Assembly (NCBI RefSeq): GCF_000802155.2
Contig: NZ_JQGJ02000003.1
Coordinates: 124,001 to 188,000, forward strand
Direction: 5' to 3'
Length of the DNA: 64,000 nucleotides
Source of the DNA: Pseudomonas frederiksbergensis
GTDB lineage: Bacteria; Pseudomonadota; Gammaproteobacteria; Pseudomonadales; Pseudomonadaceae
Below the pieces are notes generated by a model that searched no databases, was not told the DNA's origin, and saw nothing but the letters and a program-made list of their open reading frames with translations. This document shows, one piece after another, positions 37,457-47,151 of this stretch (position 1 is its first letter; every line of letters begins with the position of its first letter). Both the position numbers and the translations under genes were made by a program.

Positions 37457-38015
37457 TTATCCACATCGCCACCCACAGTAATTGGGGACAAATGTGCAGG
37501 TGACGGGGATCTTTGAGCGCCAATGTGAATAAAATCCGTGACTTAGCCAATGACAACGGTTTACTGACGGCTTGATCGTTTTTTGACCAGACCGATGCAG
37601 GTCGCGACCTACAAGGGCTGTAGCTCAGAGCGAACACCTTATCCACAGAACCGCCAACAGCGTTTGGGGGTAATTTTGACGGTTCTGTGGAAAACCCATG
37701 GAAGGCGCCGCAAATCGGCGTTTTCCGGTGATTTTTTCGGAGACATGTGGAGTTTGGCTATTATTTGATCAAATCTCTGAAAGAACCGCAGCGCTTGGCT
37801 TGTAGCGGATAGCGAACATCTTATCCACAGAAGCGCCAACAGAGATTGGGGGCAAGTTTTCCCCGGACGATGTTTTATTCACAGCAAAAAGCCAATTAAA
37901 ACCGCGAGTTAGATTGGCTATTTTTTAAGCAAAGGGCTGGAGAGCGCGATTGGCATAGGCCGCAGCGAGGGGCGAACAGGTTATCCACAGAGGCGCGCAC
38001 AAAGATTGTGGGCAA
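37457..38015. repeat. Tandem array of four diverged units, each opening with a DnaA box
   Basis: Four units begin at 37457, 37639, 37821 and 37981, i.e. at 182, 182 and 160 bp spacing, each with the perfect DnaA box TTATCCACA. After the box units share GAnGCGCCAACAGAGATTGGGGGCAA (best in units 2 and 3, partial in 1 and 4). In the middle they share a TTGGCTATTnTTTGATCAAA-like T-rich block, and just before the next box a GTAGCGnAnAGCGAACA block. Two further perfect TTATTCACA boxes lie at 37524-37532 (minus) and 37875-37883 (plus), and a one-mismatch box at 37686-37694 (minus). No reading frame is convincing. The likely role is DnaA binding, as a titration or reactivation site or a secondary replication element. 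Confidence 0.8.
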
Positions 38016-38028
38016 AACCAGAACTCCA

Positions 38029-38115
38029 TGGGAGCGAGCCTGCTCGCGAAGGCGGTGTGTCACGCGAATCTTATATCGACTGACCTATAGCATTCGCGAG
38101 CAAGCCCGCACACAG
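38029..38115. repeat. REP pair after etfB
   Basis: GGGAGCGAGCCTGCTCGCGAA and the inverted TTCGCGAGCAAGCCCGC flank about 45 bp of AT-rich spacer. It separates the DnaA-box array from the end of etfB. Confidence 0.8.
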
Positions 38116-38135
38116 GGGTTTATAGAGGGTCGGGG

Positions 38136-38906
38136 TTAGCGAACCACCCCCTCTTCTACCAGCAATTTTAGAATCGCCTGAGCCCCTTCCTCCGGGCTGA
38201 CACCCTTGAGTACCTGCCCGCCTCCGCCGCTGGCCTTGGCGGTAGCGGCTTTCATCCGGTCGGCGCCGCTCTTGGCCTTGATCACTTTCAAGCGCTTGGG
38301 CCGGGGCTTGGCCGGTAGCAGAGCCGCCACCGCCAGCAAGGCATCGTCGATGATTTCGACTTCTTCAGCGTGCAATGCCCCACGCCGCGCCGGGCCGTAG
38401 GCGCTTTGCCGAGGTTTTGGCGCAGCGTTATCCACGGTGGCGAGAAACGGCAGGCGCACCTTGAGCCGTCGCCGCTGACCACGAGGCAAGGCTTGCAGCA
38501 CCAGGGCCACGCCGTTTTCGATGGATTCGACCTGCGCCAGCCCCACCACCAACGGCCACCCCAGGTTCTCGGCCAGCAGGAACGGCAACATGCCCGAGCC
38601 TTCGCCGGTTTCCGCCTGGCTGCCGGTGAGCACCACTTGGGCGCCGGCATCCCGCAGATAGTCCGTCAGGGCCGGCAACGCGTCGGCCCCGTTCGGGTTC
38701 TCCAATACATGTAGCTCATCGAGCCCCATGCCCAGGTAGGCGCGCAGGGCCGGTTCGGCCACGTCGCCGGCGTGCAGCACTTGCAGGTCATTGCCGGCCA
38801 GTTGCAGGCCCAGCTCCACGGCGCGGGCGTCTTGCTCGGCACGCCGTGGCCGGCCGGAGGTCGGGTGGGCGCCGATGGAGACGAGGCTGATCACTTGGGT
38901 ACTCAT
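38136..38906 (-). CDS. etfB: Electron transfer flavoprotein beta subunit (dimethylglycine branch)
   Basis: ETF beta-type subunit of 256 residues with the AMP-binding ETF fold: EQDARAVELGLQLAG near the start, GSQAETGEGSGMLPFLLAENLGWP in the middle, and the LxxRxPFLATV segment. The C-terminal third is more divergent, including a GGGGQ loop. It is encoded 15 bp after etfA and is last in the dgcA-dgcB-etfA-etfB run. With EtfA it carries electrons from DgcAB towards the quinone pool. This is a dedicated paralogue, distinct from the general fatty-acid ETF. Confidence 0.9.
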   Translation of the reverse strand: MSTQVISLVSIGAHPTSGRPRRAEQDARAVELGLQLAGNDLQVLHAGDVAEPALRAYLGMGLDELHVLENPNGADALPALTDYLRDAGAQVVLTGSQAETGEGSGMLPFLLAENLGWPLVVGLAQVESIENGVALVLQALPRGQRRRLKVRLPFLATVDNAAPKPRQSAYGPARRGALHAEEVEIIDDALLAVAALLPAKPRPKRLKVIKAKSGADRMKAATAKASGGGGQVLKGVSPEEGAQAILKLLVEEGVVR

Positions 38907-38921
38907 GAACGTTTCCTTAGC

Positions 38922-40142
38922 TTAAGCCGCATCGCGCCTGGCTTCGTTGCGGTAAGCCTCTACCGCCGCGATCAGGGCCTGGAGAATCGCCGCGCTGTCA
39001 CCGATCACCGACAGGTCCGCACGCTTGATCATGTCGCAGCCTGGATCGAGGTTGATCGCCACCACCTTGTCGCAGGCGCCAATGCCTTGCAGGTGCTGGA
39101 TCGCCCCGGAAATGCCCACGGCCACATAGACCCGCGCCGTGACCCAGGTGCCGGATGCACCGACCTGGCGATCGCGGGCCATGAAGCCGTCGTCCACCGC
39201 CACCCGCGAAGCGCCTTCGGTAGCGCCCAGGGCTGCGGCGGTCTGATGGAACAGCGCCCAGTCCTTGACCCCGTTGCCGCCGGAGAAAATGAATTCGGCC
39301 TCGGCCATCGGGATCGCACCCGGGTCCACGGCAACCGCGCCAAGATCTTCGATCCGCGACAAGCTACGGGCCACGCTTGTGGATAACTCCACCGGCAAGG
39401 CTTCGTGACGGGTTTCGCTGACCGGTTCGGCGCATTCGGCCGCCGCCAGGATCAAGCGCGCCAACGGTCGAGCCAAGTCTTGCAGGCCCGCACCGGCGCG
39501 ACCGATGCATTCTTCGCCCTTGACCTGCCAGACCCGCGTGGCCGGGCGCTCGCCCAGGGCTGCGGCAAAGCGTCGGCCCAATTCACCACCGCCGCTGCGA
39601 CTGTCAGGCAGCAGCCAGTGGCGTGGGTTGAACTGGTTATCCACAGCCCGCAAGCCTTGCACCCGTTGCTCCGGTGCATAACCGCTGAATTCCTCGCCCT
39701 CGAGTACCAGCAAGCGGTCGACACCCGCCGTGGCGAAGGTGCTTTCCTTATGCTCGCCAAACACCACGGCCAACACTGCGCCGTCGCTGCCGGCCAACTG
39801 ATGGGCCAGGCCGAGCAAATCGCGGTCGTGGCTGCTGAGGCGGCCACCGACCATGTCCGGAACGACGCAAATGTGGAATGCCGGTTGCGGCACCTGATGC
39901 AGCGGCAATTGAACTTCGACGGCAGCGGTGCGCTTGCTCGCCCCACCTTGCTGGGCGCCGCTGCGGTCGATGCGCTTGATGCCGTTGGGGCCGATGAAAC
40001 CGACACCATGTACATTCTTGCGGATGACGCCGTTGGGCCCCATCCAGCTGTGCTGCAACGGTTGCATGGCCGCGTGCAGCGGGTGCAAGCGGTTGCGGGC
40101 GATCCACTCGGCGCGAGGGTCGCGGCGGATGATGTCGCTCAT
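38922..40142 (-). CDS. etfA: Electron transfer flavoprotein alpha subunit (dimethylglycine branch)
   Basis: ETF alpha-type subunit of 406 residues, longer than general EtfA because of an N-terminal segment of about 80 residues (RRDPRAEWIARNRLHP). The FAD-binding C-terminal half has the standard GGNGVKDWALFHQTAAALGA, QVGASGTWVTARVYVAVGISGAIQHL and DPGCDMIKRADLSVIGD stretches. Its ATG overlaps the dgcB stop by one base (TAATG). Two perfect DnaA boxes happen to lie inside it (39378-39386 minus and 39637-39645 plus). Confidence 0.92.
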   Translation of the reverse strand: MSDIIRRDPRAEWIARNRLHPLHAAMQPLQHSWMGPNGVIRKNVHGVGFIGPNGIKRIDRSGAQQGGASKRTAAVEVQLPLHQVPQPAFHICVVPDMVGGRLSSHDRDLLGLAHQLAGSDGAVLAVVFGEHKESTFATAGVDRLLVLEGEEFSGYAPEQRVQGLRAVDNQFNPRHWLLPDSRSGGGELGRRFAAALGERPATRVWQVKGEECIGRAGAGLQDLARPLARLILAAAECAEPVSETRHEALPVELSTSVARSLSRIEDLGAVAVDPGAIPMAEAEFIFSGGNGVKDWALFHQTAAALGATEGASRVAVDDGFMARDRQVGASGTWVTARVYVAVGISGAIQHLQGIGACDKVVAINLDPGCDMIKRADLSVIGDSAAILQALIAAVEAYRNEARRDAA

Positions 40143-42091
40143 TAATGCACCTCCGCAGGTTCACGTTTGGCCGGGGCCACGGGCTTGCTCGGGGCCGCGT
40201 CTTCCAGCAGCGCATCGGCCACCAGTTCGGCAATGTCCTTGATCATCGGTCGTGGTTCGACCACGCCTTCGAGCATCGCGGTGCATTGTGGACAACCCAC
40301 CGCCACCAGTTCGGCGCCGGTTTCACGGATGTCGTCCATGCGCATGTCGGGAATGCGCTGCTTGCCCGGGATGTCAGTGATCGGCGCACCGCCGCCACCG
40401 CCGCAGCAACGCGAACGGAACCCGGAACGCTGCATCTCCTTGACCTCGATGCCCAGCGCACGCAGCACTTGGCGCGGCGCCTCGTATTCGCCGTTGTAGC
40501 GGCCCAGGTAGCACGGGTCGTGATAGGTCAAGCTGTCGCCCTTGTGCTGGCCGAGGTTCAGCGCGCCAGCGTCGATGATTTCCGCCAGGTAGGTGCTGTG
40601 GTGCTGCACCAGGTAGTTGCCGTCGAAGGCGCCGTATTCGTTTTTCAGCACATGGAAACTGTGGGGGTCGCAGGTGACGATGCGGTTGAAGCTGTACTTG
40701 GCCAGGGTCTGGATGTTGCGCTTGGCCAACAGCTGGAACGTCGCTTCGTCACCCAGGCGCCGGGCCACATCGCCGCTGTCGCGCTCTTCGAGGCCGAGCA
40801 CGGCGAAGTCGATCTTCGCTGCCTTGAGCACTTTGACGAAGGCGCGCAGGGTGCGCTGGTTGCGCATGTCGAAGGCACCGTCGCCGACCCAGAACAGCAC
40901 GTCGGTGGATTTCTTCTCGCTGAGCAGGTTCAGGTTCAGGTCCGCCGCCCAGTTCATCCGCCCGCCCGGGGCGAAGCCGCCCGGGTTGTCGGTGGCAATG
41001 AGGTTTTCCAGCACCTCGGCGCCCTTGTTCGGCGTCGCGCCTTTTTCCAGGGTCAGGTGGCGGCGCATGTCGACGATGGCATCGACGTGCTCGATCATCA
41101 TCGGGCACTCTTCGACGCAGGCCCGGCAGGTGGTGCAGGACCACAGGGTCTCGGCGTCCACCAGGCCGTTGACGATCGGCTGGTGCGGATTGCCGCCGTG
41201 CTCACCTACCGGTTTACCTGGATACGGGCTGCCGGCGAATTTCGCATCGGTGCCGCCGGCCAGGCCGACGACCATGTCCTGGATGAGTTTTTTCGGGTTC
41301 AACGGCTGGCCGGCGGCGAACGCCGGACAGGCCGCTTCGCACTTGCCGCACTGCACGCAGGCGTCGAAACCGAGCAGTTGGTTCCAAGTGAAATCCTTGG
41401 GTTTTTCCACCCCCAGTGGTGCGGCGGGGTCGTTCAGGTCCAGCGGCTTCAAGCCCGTGGAGCGGCCGCCACCAAAGCGCTCGGCGCGGCGGTGCCAGGC
41501 CAGGTGCAGGGCACCGGCGAAGGCGTGCTTCATCGGCCCGCCCCAGGTCATGCCGAATAACAACTCCGACACGCCCCACAACACGCCGACACCCAGGATC
41601 GCCGCCACCAGCCAACCACCGAAGTTTTCCGGAAGGATGCCCGCCACCGGCAAGGTCACCAGGAAGAACGACGCCGAGAAGGCCAGCAGGCTTTTCGGCA
41701 GGCGCATCCACGGGCCTTTCGACAGACGCGCTGGCGGGTTGCGCCGGCGCAGATACATGAAGATCGCGCCCACGAACATCACCGCCGACATCAGCAGCAA
41801 GGCGTAGCCGAGGATGCGGTTGTGCAAGCCAAAACCGTGCACCAGGATCGCCAACACGATCGATGCCACCGCACCACCCGCCGTGGCGACGTGGGTGTTG
41901 GCAATGTATTTGTCCCGCGCCACCACGTGGTGCAAGTCCACCATGTAGCGCTTGGGCATGGCGAAGAGGCCGCCGATCAGGTCGACTTTCGATGGTCGTC
42001 CCCGGCGCCACATGTTCACCCGCCGCAGGGCGCCCAGGACCGCGAGGCCCAGGGCGGCGAACAGCAGGATTGGAAGAAGGGTGTTCAACAT
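40142..42091 (-). CDS. dgcB: Dimethylglycine catabolism iron-sulfur protein DgcB
   Basis: Membrane iron-sulfur oxidoreductase of 649 residues. About five N-terminal spans are followed by two [4Fe-4S] motifs (CVQCGKCEAACP and CTTCRACVEECP) and two CCG-type domains (ending RSRCCGGGGG), the layout of HdrD/GlpC-like quinone-linked proteins. With DgcA it demethylates dimethylglycine to sarcosine. The frame is open upstream through a REPIN, so MLNTLLPILLF was taken as start. It overlaps etfA by one base. Confidence 0.93.
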   Translation of the reverse strand: MLNTLLPILLFAALGLAVLGALRRVNMWRRGRPSKVDLIGGLFAMPKRYMVDLHHVVARDKYIANTHVATAGGAVASIVLAILVHGFGLHNRILGYALLLMSAVMFVGAIFMYLRRRNPPARLSKGPWMRLPKSLLAFSASFFLVTLPVAGILPENFGGWLVAAILGVGVLWGVSELLFGMTWGGPMKHAFAGALHLAWHRRAERFGGGRSTGLKPLDLNDPAAPLGVEKPKDFTWNQLLGFDACVQCGKCEAACPAFAAGQPLNPKKLIQDMVVGLAGGTDAKFAGSPYPGKPVGEHGGNPHQPIVNGLVDAETLWSCTTCRACVEECPMMIEHVDAIVDMRRHLTLEKGATPNKGAEVLENLIATDNPGGFAPGGRMNWAADLNLNLLSEKKSTDVLFWVGDGAFDMRNQRTLRAFVKVLKAAKIDFAVLGLEERDSGDVARRLGDEATFQLLAKRNIQTLAKYSFNRIVTCDPHSFHVLKNEYGAFDGNYLVQHHSTYLAEIIDAGALNLGQHKGDSLTYHDPCYLGRYNGEYEAPRQVLRALGIEVKEMQRSGFRSRCCGGGGGAPITDIPGKQRIPDMRMDDIRETGAELVAVGCPQCTAMLEGVVEPRPMIKDIAELVADALLEDAAPSKPVAPAKREPAEVH

Positions 42092-42152
42092 AGGTGTTGC
42101 TCCCAAAGACCTCAGGGTCATGTGCGCGCCAGTGAGAGCGACGCACCTACGT

Positions 42153-42296
42153 GTGGCGAGGGAGCTTGCTCCCGCTGGAGCGCGAAGCGCTCCCAAAACA
42201 GCCCCAGGTGTAAACCTGACGCTCCTCGACTGATCATCTGGGGCCGCTTCGCCCGAAACGTCGGGCCGGCCCAGCGGGAGCAAGCTCCCTCGCCAC
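42153..42296. repeat. REPIN between dgcA and dgcB
   Basis: GTGGCGAGGGAGCTTGCTCC and its complement at the right end enclose a spacer of about 100 bp with a GAGCGCGAAGCGCTC hairpin. It fills most of the 224-bp gap between two genes whose products act together. Confidence 0.88.
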
Positions 42297-42315
42297 AGGT
42301 GATGGTGTTAAGCCG

Positions 42316-44376
42316 TTAGAAATCCTTGCACAGCCGCAGGGCGTCGTAGATGGCCGCGTGGGTATTACGCTGGGCCACGCAGTCGCCGATGCGGAACAGC
42401 AAGTAGCCATCGCCGCTCTGTTCCAGGCACGGCTGGGGCTTGATCGCGAACAGGGCTTCGACGTCGATCTGGCCCTTGTTGCGCGAACCCTCCTTGAGCG
42501 CGTAGTAGATTTCTTCGTCCGGCCTCACACCGTTCTCCACCACCACCTGGTCCACGACGCGCTCTTCCTTGGCACCGGTGTATTCGTTCTCCAGCACCGC
42601 CACCAGCTTGTCGCCTTCGCGGTAGACCTTCTCCAGCATCATGTCCCCGGTCATGATCACTTCCTTGGGGTACATGCTGCGGTAGTAGGTAGGGAACGAC
42701 GTCCCGCCAATGGCCACGCCCGGCTTGATGTCGTCGGTGACGATCTCGACCTGGCTGCCCTTGTCGGCGAGGAAGTCGGCCACCGACATACCGGTGAACT
42801 CGCAAATGGTGTCGTAGACCAGCACGTTCTTGCCCGGCGCAACCTTGCCGTCGAGCACGTCCCAACTGCTGACCACCAGCCCTTCGGCGGCGCCCCAGTG
42901 TTCGTTCTGCTCCAGGTTCGGATGCCCGCCGACGGCCAGCACTACCACGTCCGGACGCAGGTCCATGATGGTCGCCGCGTCAGCCGCCACGCCCAGGCGC
43001 AGATCGACTTTCAGCCGCGCCAGTTCCAGCTGGAACCAGCGGGTGATACCGGCGATCTGGTCCCGTTGCGGGGCTTTCGAGGCCGTGGTGATCTGCCCGC
43101 CGATGAATTCCTTCTTCTCGAACAGGGTCACGTCGTGGCCACGTTCGGCGGCAACGCGCGCTGCTTCCATCCCGGCCGGGCCGGCACCGACCACCACGAT
43201 TTTGCGCTTGGGCCCGGTGGACTTCTCGATGATGTGCGGCACGCCCATGTATTCACGGGATGTCGCGGCGTTCTGGATGCACAGCACGTCCAGGCCTTGG
43301 TACTGGCGGTCGATGCAGTAGTTGGCGCCGACGCACTGCTTGATCTGGTCGATCTGGCCCATCTTGATCTTGGCGATCAGGTGCGGGTCGGCGATATGGG
43401 CACGGGTCATGCCGACCATGTCGACGTAACCGCCCTCCAGGATCCGCGTGGCCTGGTTCGGGTCCTTGATGTTCTGCGCGTGCAGCACCGGGACCTTGAC
43501 CACTTCCTTGATACCGGCGGCCAAGTGCAGGAACGGCTCCGGTGGATAACTCATGTTCGGGATGACGTTGGCCAGGGTGTTGTGGGTGTCGCAACCCGAG
43601 CCCACGACGCCGATGAAATCGAGCATGCCGGTGTCGTCGTAGTACTTGGCGATCTGCTTCATGTCCTCGTGGGACAAGCCGTCCGGGTGGAACTCGTCGC
43701 CGCACAGGCGCATGCCCACGCAGAAATCGTCGCCCACTTCGGCACGCACGGCCTTCAACACTTCCAGGCCGAACTTCATGCGGCCCTCAAAGCTGCCACC
43801 CCATTCGTCGGTCCGCTTGTTGACCCGCGGGCTCCAGAACTGGTCGATCATGTGCTGGTGCACGGCGGACAGCTCGACGCCGTCCAGGCCACCGGCCTTG
43901 GCCCGGCGCGCGGCCTGGGCGTAGTTGCCGATCACCCGCCAGATCTCTTCCGGCTCGATGGTCTTGCAGGTGGCACGGTGCACCGGCTCACGCACGCCGG
44001 ACGGCGACATCAGGGTCGGCCAGTTGAAGCCGTCCCAGCGCGAGCGACGACCCATGTGGGTAATCTGGATCATGATCTTGGCGCCATGCTTGTGCATGGC
44101 GTCGGCCAGGTTCTGGAAATGCGGGATGATGCGGTCGGTGGACAGGTTCACCGAGCTCCACCATTCCTGCGGACTGTCGATGGCGACTACCGACGAGCCG
44201 CCGCAAATCGCCAGGCCGATGCCGCCCTTGGCCTTCTCTTCGTAATACTTCACGTACCGGTCGGTGGTCATGCCGCCGTCGGTGGCATAGACCTCGGCGT
44301 GCGCGGTGCTGAGCACGCGGTTGCGGATGGTCAGCTTGCCGATCTGGATCGGCTGGAACATTGCTTCAAAAGCCAT
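42316..44376 (-). CDS. dgcA: Dimethylglycine demethylase DgcA (TMADH-like flavoprotein)
   Basis: Old-yellow-enzyme/trimethylamine-dehydrogenase-like protein of 686 residues. The N-terminal TIM barrel (PIQIGKLTIRNRVLSTAHAE; VRAEVGDDFCVGMRLCGDE) carries FMN. A cysteine cluster typical of the [4Fe-4S] site (CVGANYCIDRQY...CIQNAA) follows, then a Rossmann domain (IVVVGAGPAGMEAARVAAERG). It oxidatively demethylates dimethylglycine to sarcosine. It is 15 bp downstream of the DUF5943 gene and upstream of dgcB. Confidence 0.95.
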   Translation of the reverse strand: MAFEAMFQPIQIGKLTIRNRVLSTAHAEVYATDGGMTTDRYVKYYEEKAKGGIGLAICGGSSVVAIDSPQEWWSSVNLSTDRIIPHFQNLADAMHKHGAKIMIQITHMGRRSRWDGFNWPTLMSPSGVREPVHRATCKTIEPEEIWRVIGNYAQAARRAKAGGLDGVELSAVHQHMIDQFWSPRVNKRTDEWGGSFEGRMKFGLEVLKAVRAEVGDDFCVGMRLCGDEFHPDGLSHEDMKQIAKYYDDTGMLDFIGVVGSGCDTHNTLANVIPNMSYPPEPFLHLAAGIKEVVKVPVLHAQNIKDPNQATRILEGGYVDMVGMTRAHIADPHLIAKIKMGQIDQIKQCVGANYCIDRQYQGLDVLCIQNAATSREYMGVPHIIEKSTGPKRKIVVVGAGPAGMEAARVAAERGHDVTLFEKKEFIGGQITTASKAPQRDQIAGITRWFQLELARLKVDLRLGVAADAATIMDLRPDVVVLAVGGHPNLEQNEHWGAAEGLVVSSWDVLDGKVAPGKNVLVYDTICEFTGMSVADFLADKGSQVEIVTDDIKPGVAIGGTSFPTYYRSMYPKEVIMTGDMMLEKVYREGDKLVAVLENEYTGAKEERVVDQVVVENGVRPDEEIYYALKEGSRNKGQIDVEALFAIKPQPCLEQSGDGYLLFRIGDCVAQRNTHAAIYDALRLCKDF

Positions 44377-44391
44377 GGCGCGATCCTCGAC

Positions 44392-44922
44392 TTACAACGG
44401 CTTGACGATGAACAGGCCGTCGTCGTGGCCTTCTTCGGAACCGCCGTAGACCTGCTCGGCCACGGTGCGGATCTGACTGCCGCGCGCGGCGAGGATCTGG
44501 TCCATGGCGCCGGCGAACCAGCCGGTGAACATGTAGTCGACCTTGCGCCCGACCTTGCCGTACACATAGACGAACGCCGAGTGCTCGAGCTTGACGCTGG
44601 CGGTGCCTTTGTCCAGGTCGATGTCCTGGATCTTGAACAGGCCCCAGCCACGCTGGGACAGGCGCTTCATGTAGTGCTCGAACACCGCGACGCCTTCCAG
44701 GCCGTGGCATTCGGCTTCTTTTTCACACCAGTGCCAAGCGGATTTGTAGCCGGCCTTGTAGAGAATCTCGGCGTAGGCGTCGGCGCCCAGCACTTCCTCG
44801 ATGCCCATGTGGTTGTTGACGAAGAAGTGACGCGGCACGTACAGCATCGGCAGGGCGTCGGACGTCCAGACACCGGTTTCGCTGTCGACTTCGATAGGCA
44901 GTTGCGGGGCGATCTTGGCCAT
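44392..44922 (-). CDS. DUF5943 protein of the dimethylglycine operon
   Basis: Soluble protein of 176 residues, homologous in position and sequence to the P. aeruginosa gene PA5397. It contains HFFVNNHMGIEEVLG near the N-terminus, CEKEAECHGLEGVAVFEHYM in the middle and FTGWFAGAMDQIL near the end. The shape recalls 4-vinyl-reductase/V4R-like small-molecule-binding domains, but this is a guess. The constant linkage to dgcA suggests an accessory or sensing role for dimethylglycine demethylation. No experimental function known to me. Confidence 0.85.
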   Translation of the reverse strand: MAKIAPQLPIEVDSETGVWTSDALPMLYVPRHFFVNNHMGIEEVLGADAYAEILYKAGYKSAWHWCEKEAECHGLEGVAVFEHYMKRLSQRGWGLFKIQDIDLDKGTASVKLEHSAFVYVYGKVGRKVDYMFTGWFAGAMDQILAARGSQIRTVAEQVYGGSEEGHDDGLFIVKPL

Positions 44923-45001
44923 GAAAACTTGACTCCGGAAATTCGTGATGTGCCTGCGGCGCGAGTGGCCGCAGGTAAAGGATTCAGTGATGCAGCGGGG
45001 T

Positions 45002-45979
<978 letters not shown>

Positions 45980-46212
45980 CAGGCAGTCCCCTTGTTGGCG
46001 ATTCATGCGCCGAATCGTGTGCCGGCGCTTTGGGGCCAGCATATGCCGGAGGGCCTTGGCGACCGGGTGCAAAAACGACAGGGGAATTGCCGAAAGCGTC
46101 AATCCGCGACAATGGACTACGATGCCCCCCCTCTGCCCATCTGTTATTTACCCGGCGCTTGCGCCAGAATCCGCGGCACCACTGGCTTTCACTGGATTTG
46201 AGCGACAACCCG
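45980..46212. promoter_or_regulatory. Divergent region upstream of the dipeptidase-dgc operon
   Basis: This region should contain the promoter of the minus-strand dgc operon and of the small exported protein on the plus strand. It holds the 12-bp palindrome GGCGCTTGCGCC (46154-46165), which differs from the GGCGCCTGCGCC core in the gbcA-gbcB gap by one base. No firm promoter consensus seen. Confidence 0.4.
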
Positions 46213-46614
46213 ATGAAATCGATTTTCCTCGCCCTGGCATTGATCAGCACCGTCGCCCATGCGACCGAAGACACCGAGCCCAACCCCTGCGACGAAGTTG
46301 AAAACGACGTCCAGACCCTCGCCTGTTCCGCCTACGGCAAAGCCGCCGCCGAGCAATTGCTCAGCGAAAACCTGCAAAGCCTCAATGAGCGCCTGCAAAC
46401 CCGCTACGCCAGCGACAAGGCCCAGCTCAACGACATCACCGCCAAGGTCAAGGCCGCCCAGCAACTCTGGCAAAAACAGCGCGACGCCGACTGCGCCATC
46501 GCCGCCTTCCCGGCCAAACCCGGCAGCGACGCCTACAAGATCGCCGAAAACGACTGCATGGCCCAGGTGAGCGATGACAGGTCGGAGTTTTTGGAGTCGA
46601 TTGGGCAGGAGTGA
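46213..46614 (+). CDS. Exported LprI/DUF1311-like protein
   Basis: Small secreted protein of 133 residues with a signal peptide (MKSIFLALALISTVAHA). The mature part has the cysteine pattern and helical sequence of the lysozyme-inhibitor LprI N-terminal family (CSAYGKAAAEQLL, AQQLWQKQRDADCAI, ENDCMAQ). Such proteins may inhibit lysozyme or act at the envelope; none close to this one is characterised to my knowledge. The ATG at 46213 was chosen because it gives a standard signal peptide. Confidence 0.82.
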   Translation: MKSIFLALALISTVAHATEDTEPNPCDEVENDVQTLACSAYGKAAAEQLLSENLQSLNERLQTRYASDKAQLNDITAKVKAAQQLWQKQRDADCAIAAFPAKPGSDAYKIAENDCMAQVSDDRSEFLESIGQE

Positions 46615-46671
46615 TGCTTGAGCAGCCGCTTGGCACGGTAAGCTGCTTGCACAATTGGTAAAGGAATTCAC

Positions 46672-47088
46672 ATGAAAACGTGCGGCATCGAAATCAAAGG
46701 CAGCGAAGCGATCATCGCCGTTGCCTCGCTGGACCAGCAGGCGTTGAGCCACGTTACGCTGAGCACTAAGAAAATCGCCCTGGACGATGACGACGAAGCC
46801 GCCAACGTCAAGGCCTTTGCCGCCCAGGTGCGGACGTTCGTGACGGACAACGGCATCGAACGGATCACCATCAAGAAGCGCAGCAAGAAAGGTGAGTTCG
46901 CCGGTGGCCCGACCACGTTCAAGATCGAAGGGATATTGCAGTTGCTGGAAGGTTGCGAGGTGACGCTGCTGTCGCCGCAGACCATCAATGCGCAACACAA
47001 GAAGCACGACTTCGCCCTGCCAGCGACGCTGAATAAATATCAGCATGAGGCGTACAAGGCGGCGTGTTCGGCGTTGATGAAGAAATAG
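46672..47088 (+). CDS. DUF3010 family protein
   Basis: Protein of 138 residues beginning MKTCGIEIKGSEAIIAVA and containing RITIKKRSKKGEFAGG and a C-terminal HEAYKAACSAL. It matches DUF3010, whose fold resembles the RNase H/actin-like ATPase superfamily (the GIEIKGSEAIIA strand). Good ribosome-binding site (AAGGAATT) before the ATG. No known function. It stands alone between the LprI-like gene and the convergent ATPase gene. Confidence 0.85.
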   Translation: MKTCGIEIKGSEAIIAVASLDQQALSHVTLSTKKIALDDDDEAANVKAFAAQVRTFVTDNGIERITIKKRSKKGEFAGGPTTFKIEGILQLLEGCEVTLLSPQTINAQHKKHDFALPATLNKYQHEAYKAACSALMKK

Positions 47089-47106
47089 ACCTGCTGACAC
47101 CGCCGT

Positions 47107-47134
47107 GTGGCGAGGGAGCTTGCTCCCTCGCCAC
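47107..47134. repeat. REP hairpin
   Basis: GTGGCGAGGGAGC directly joined to GCTCCCTCGCCAC through two bases, between the converging DUF3010 and ATPase genes. Confidence 0.8.
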
Positions 47135-47151
47135 CGGAAATAGTCCAAGTT

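Noticed and set aside
37457..38015. CRISPR array reading of the 182-bp repeats
   Set aside because: Units are long, diverged and not separated by unique spacers, and no cas gene is near; DnaA boxes explain the conserved part better.
37457..38015. The chromosomal origin oriC
   Set aside because: No dnaA, dnaN, rpmH or gidA gene is adjacent, as is usual for the Pseudomonas origin; a secondary DnaA-binding site is the safer reading.
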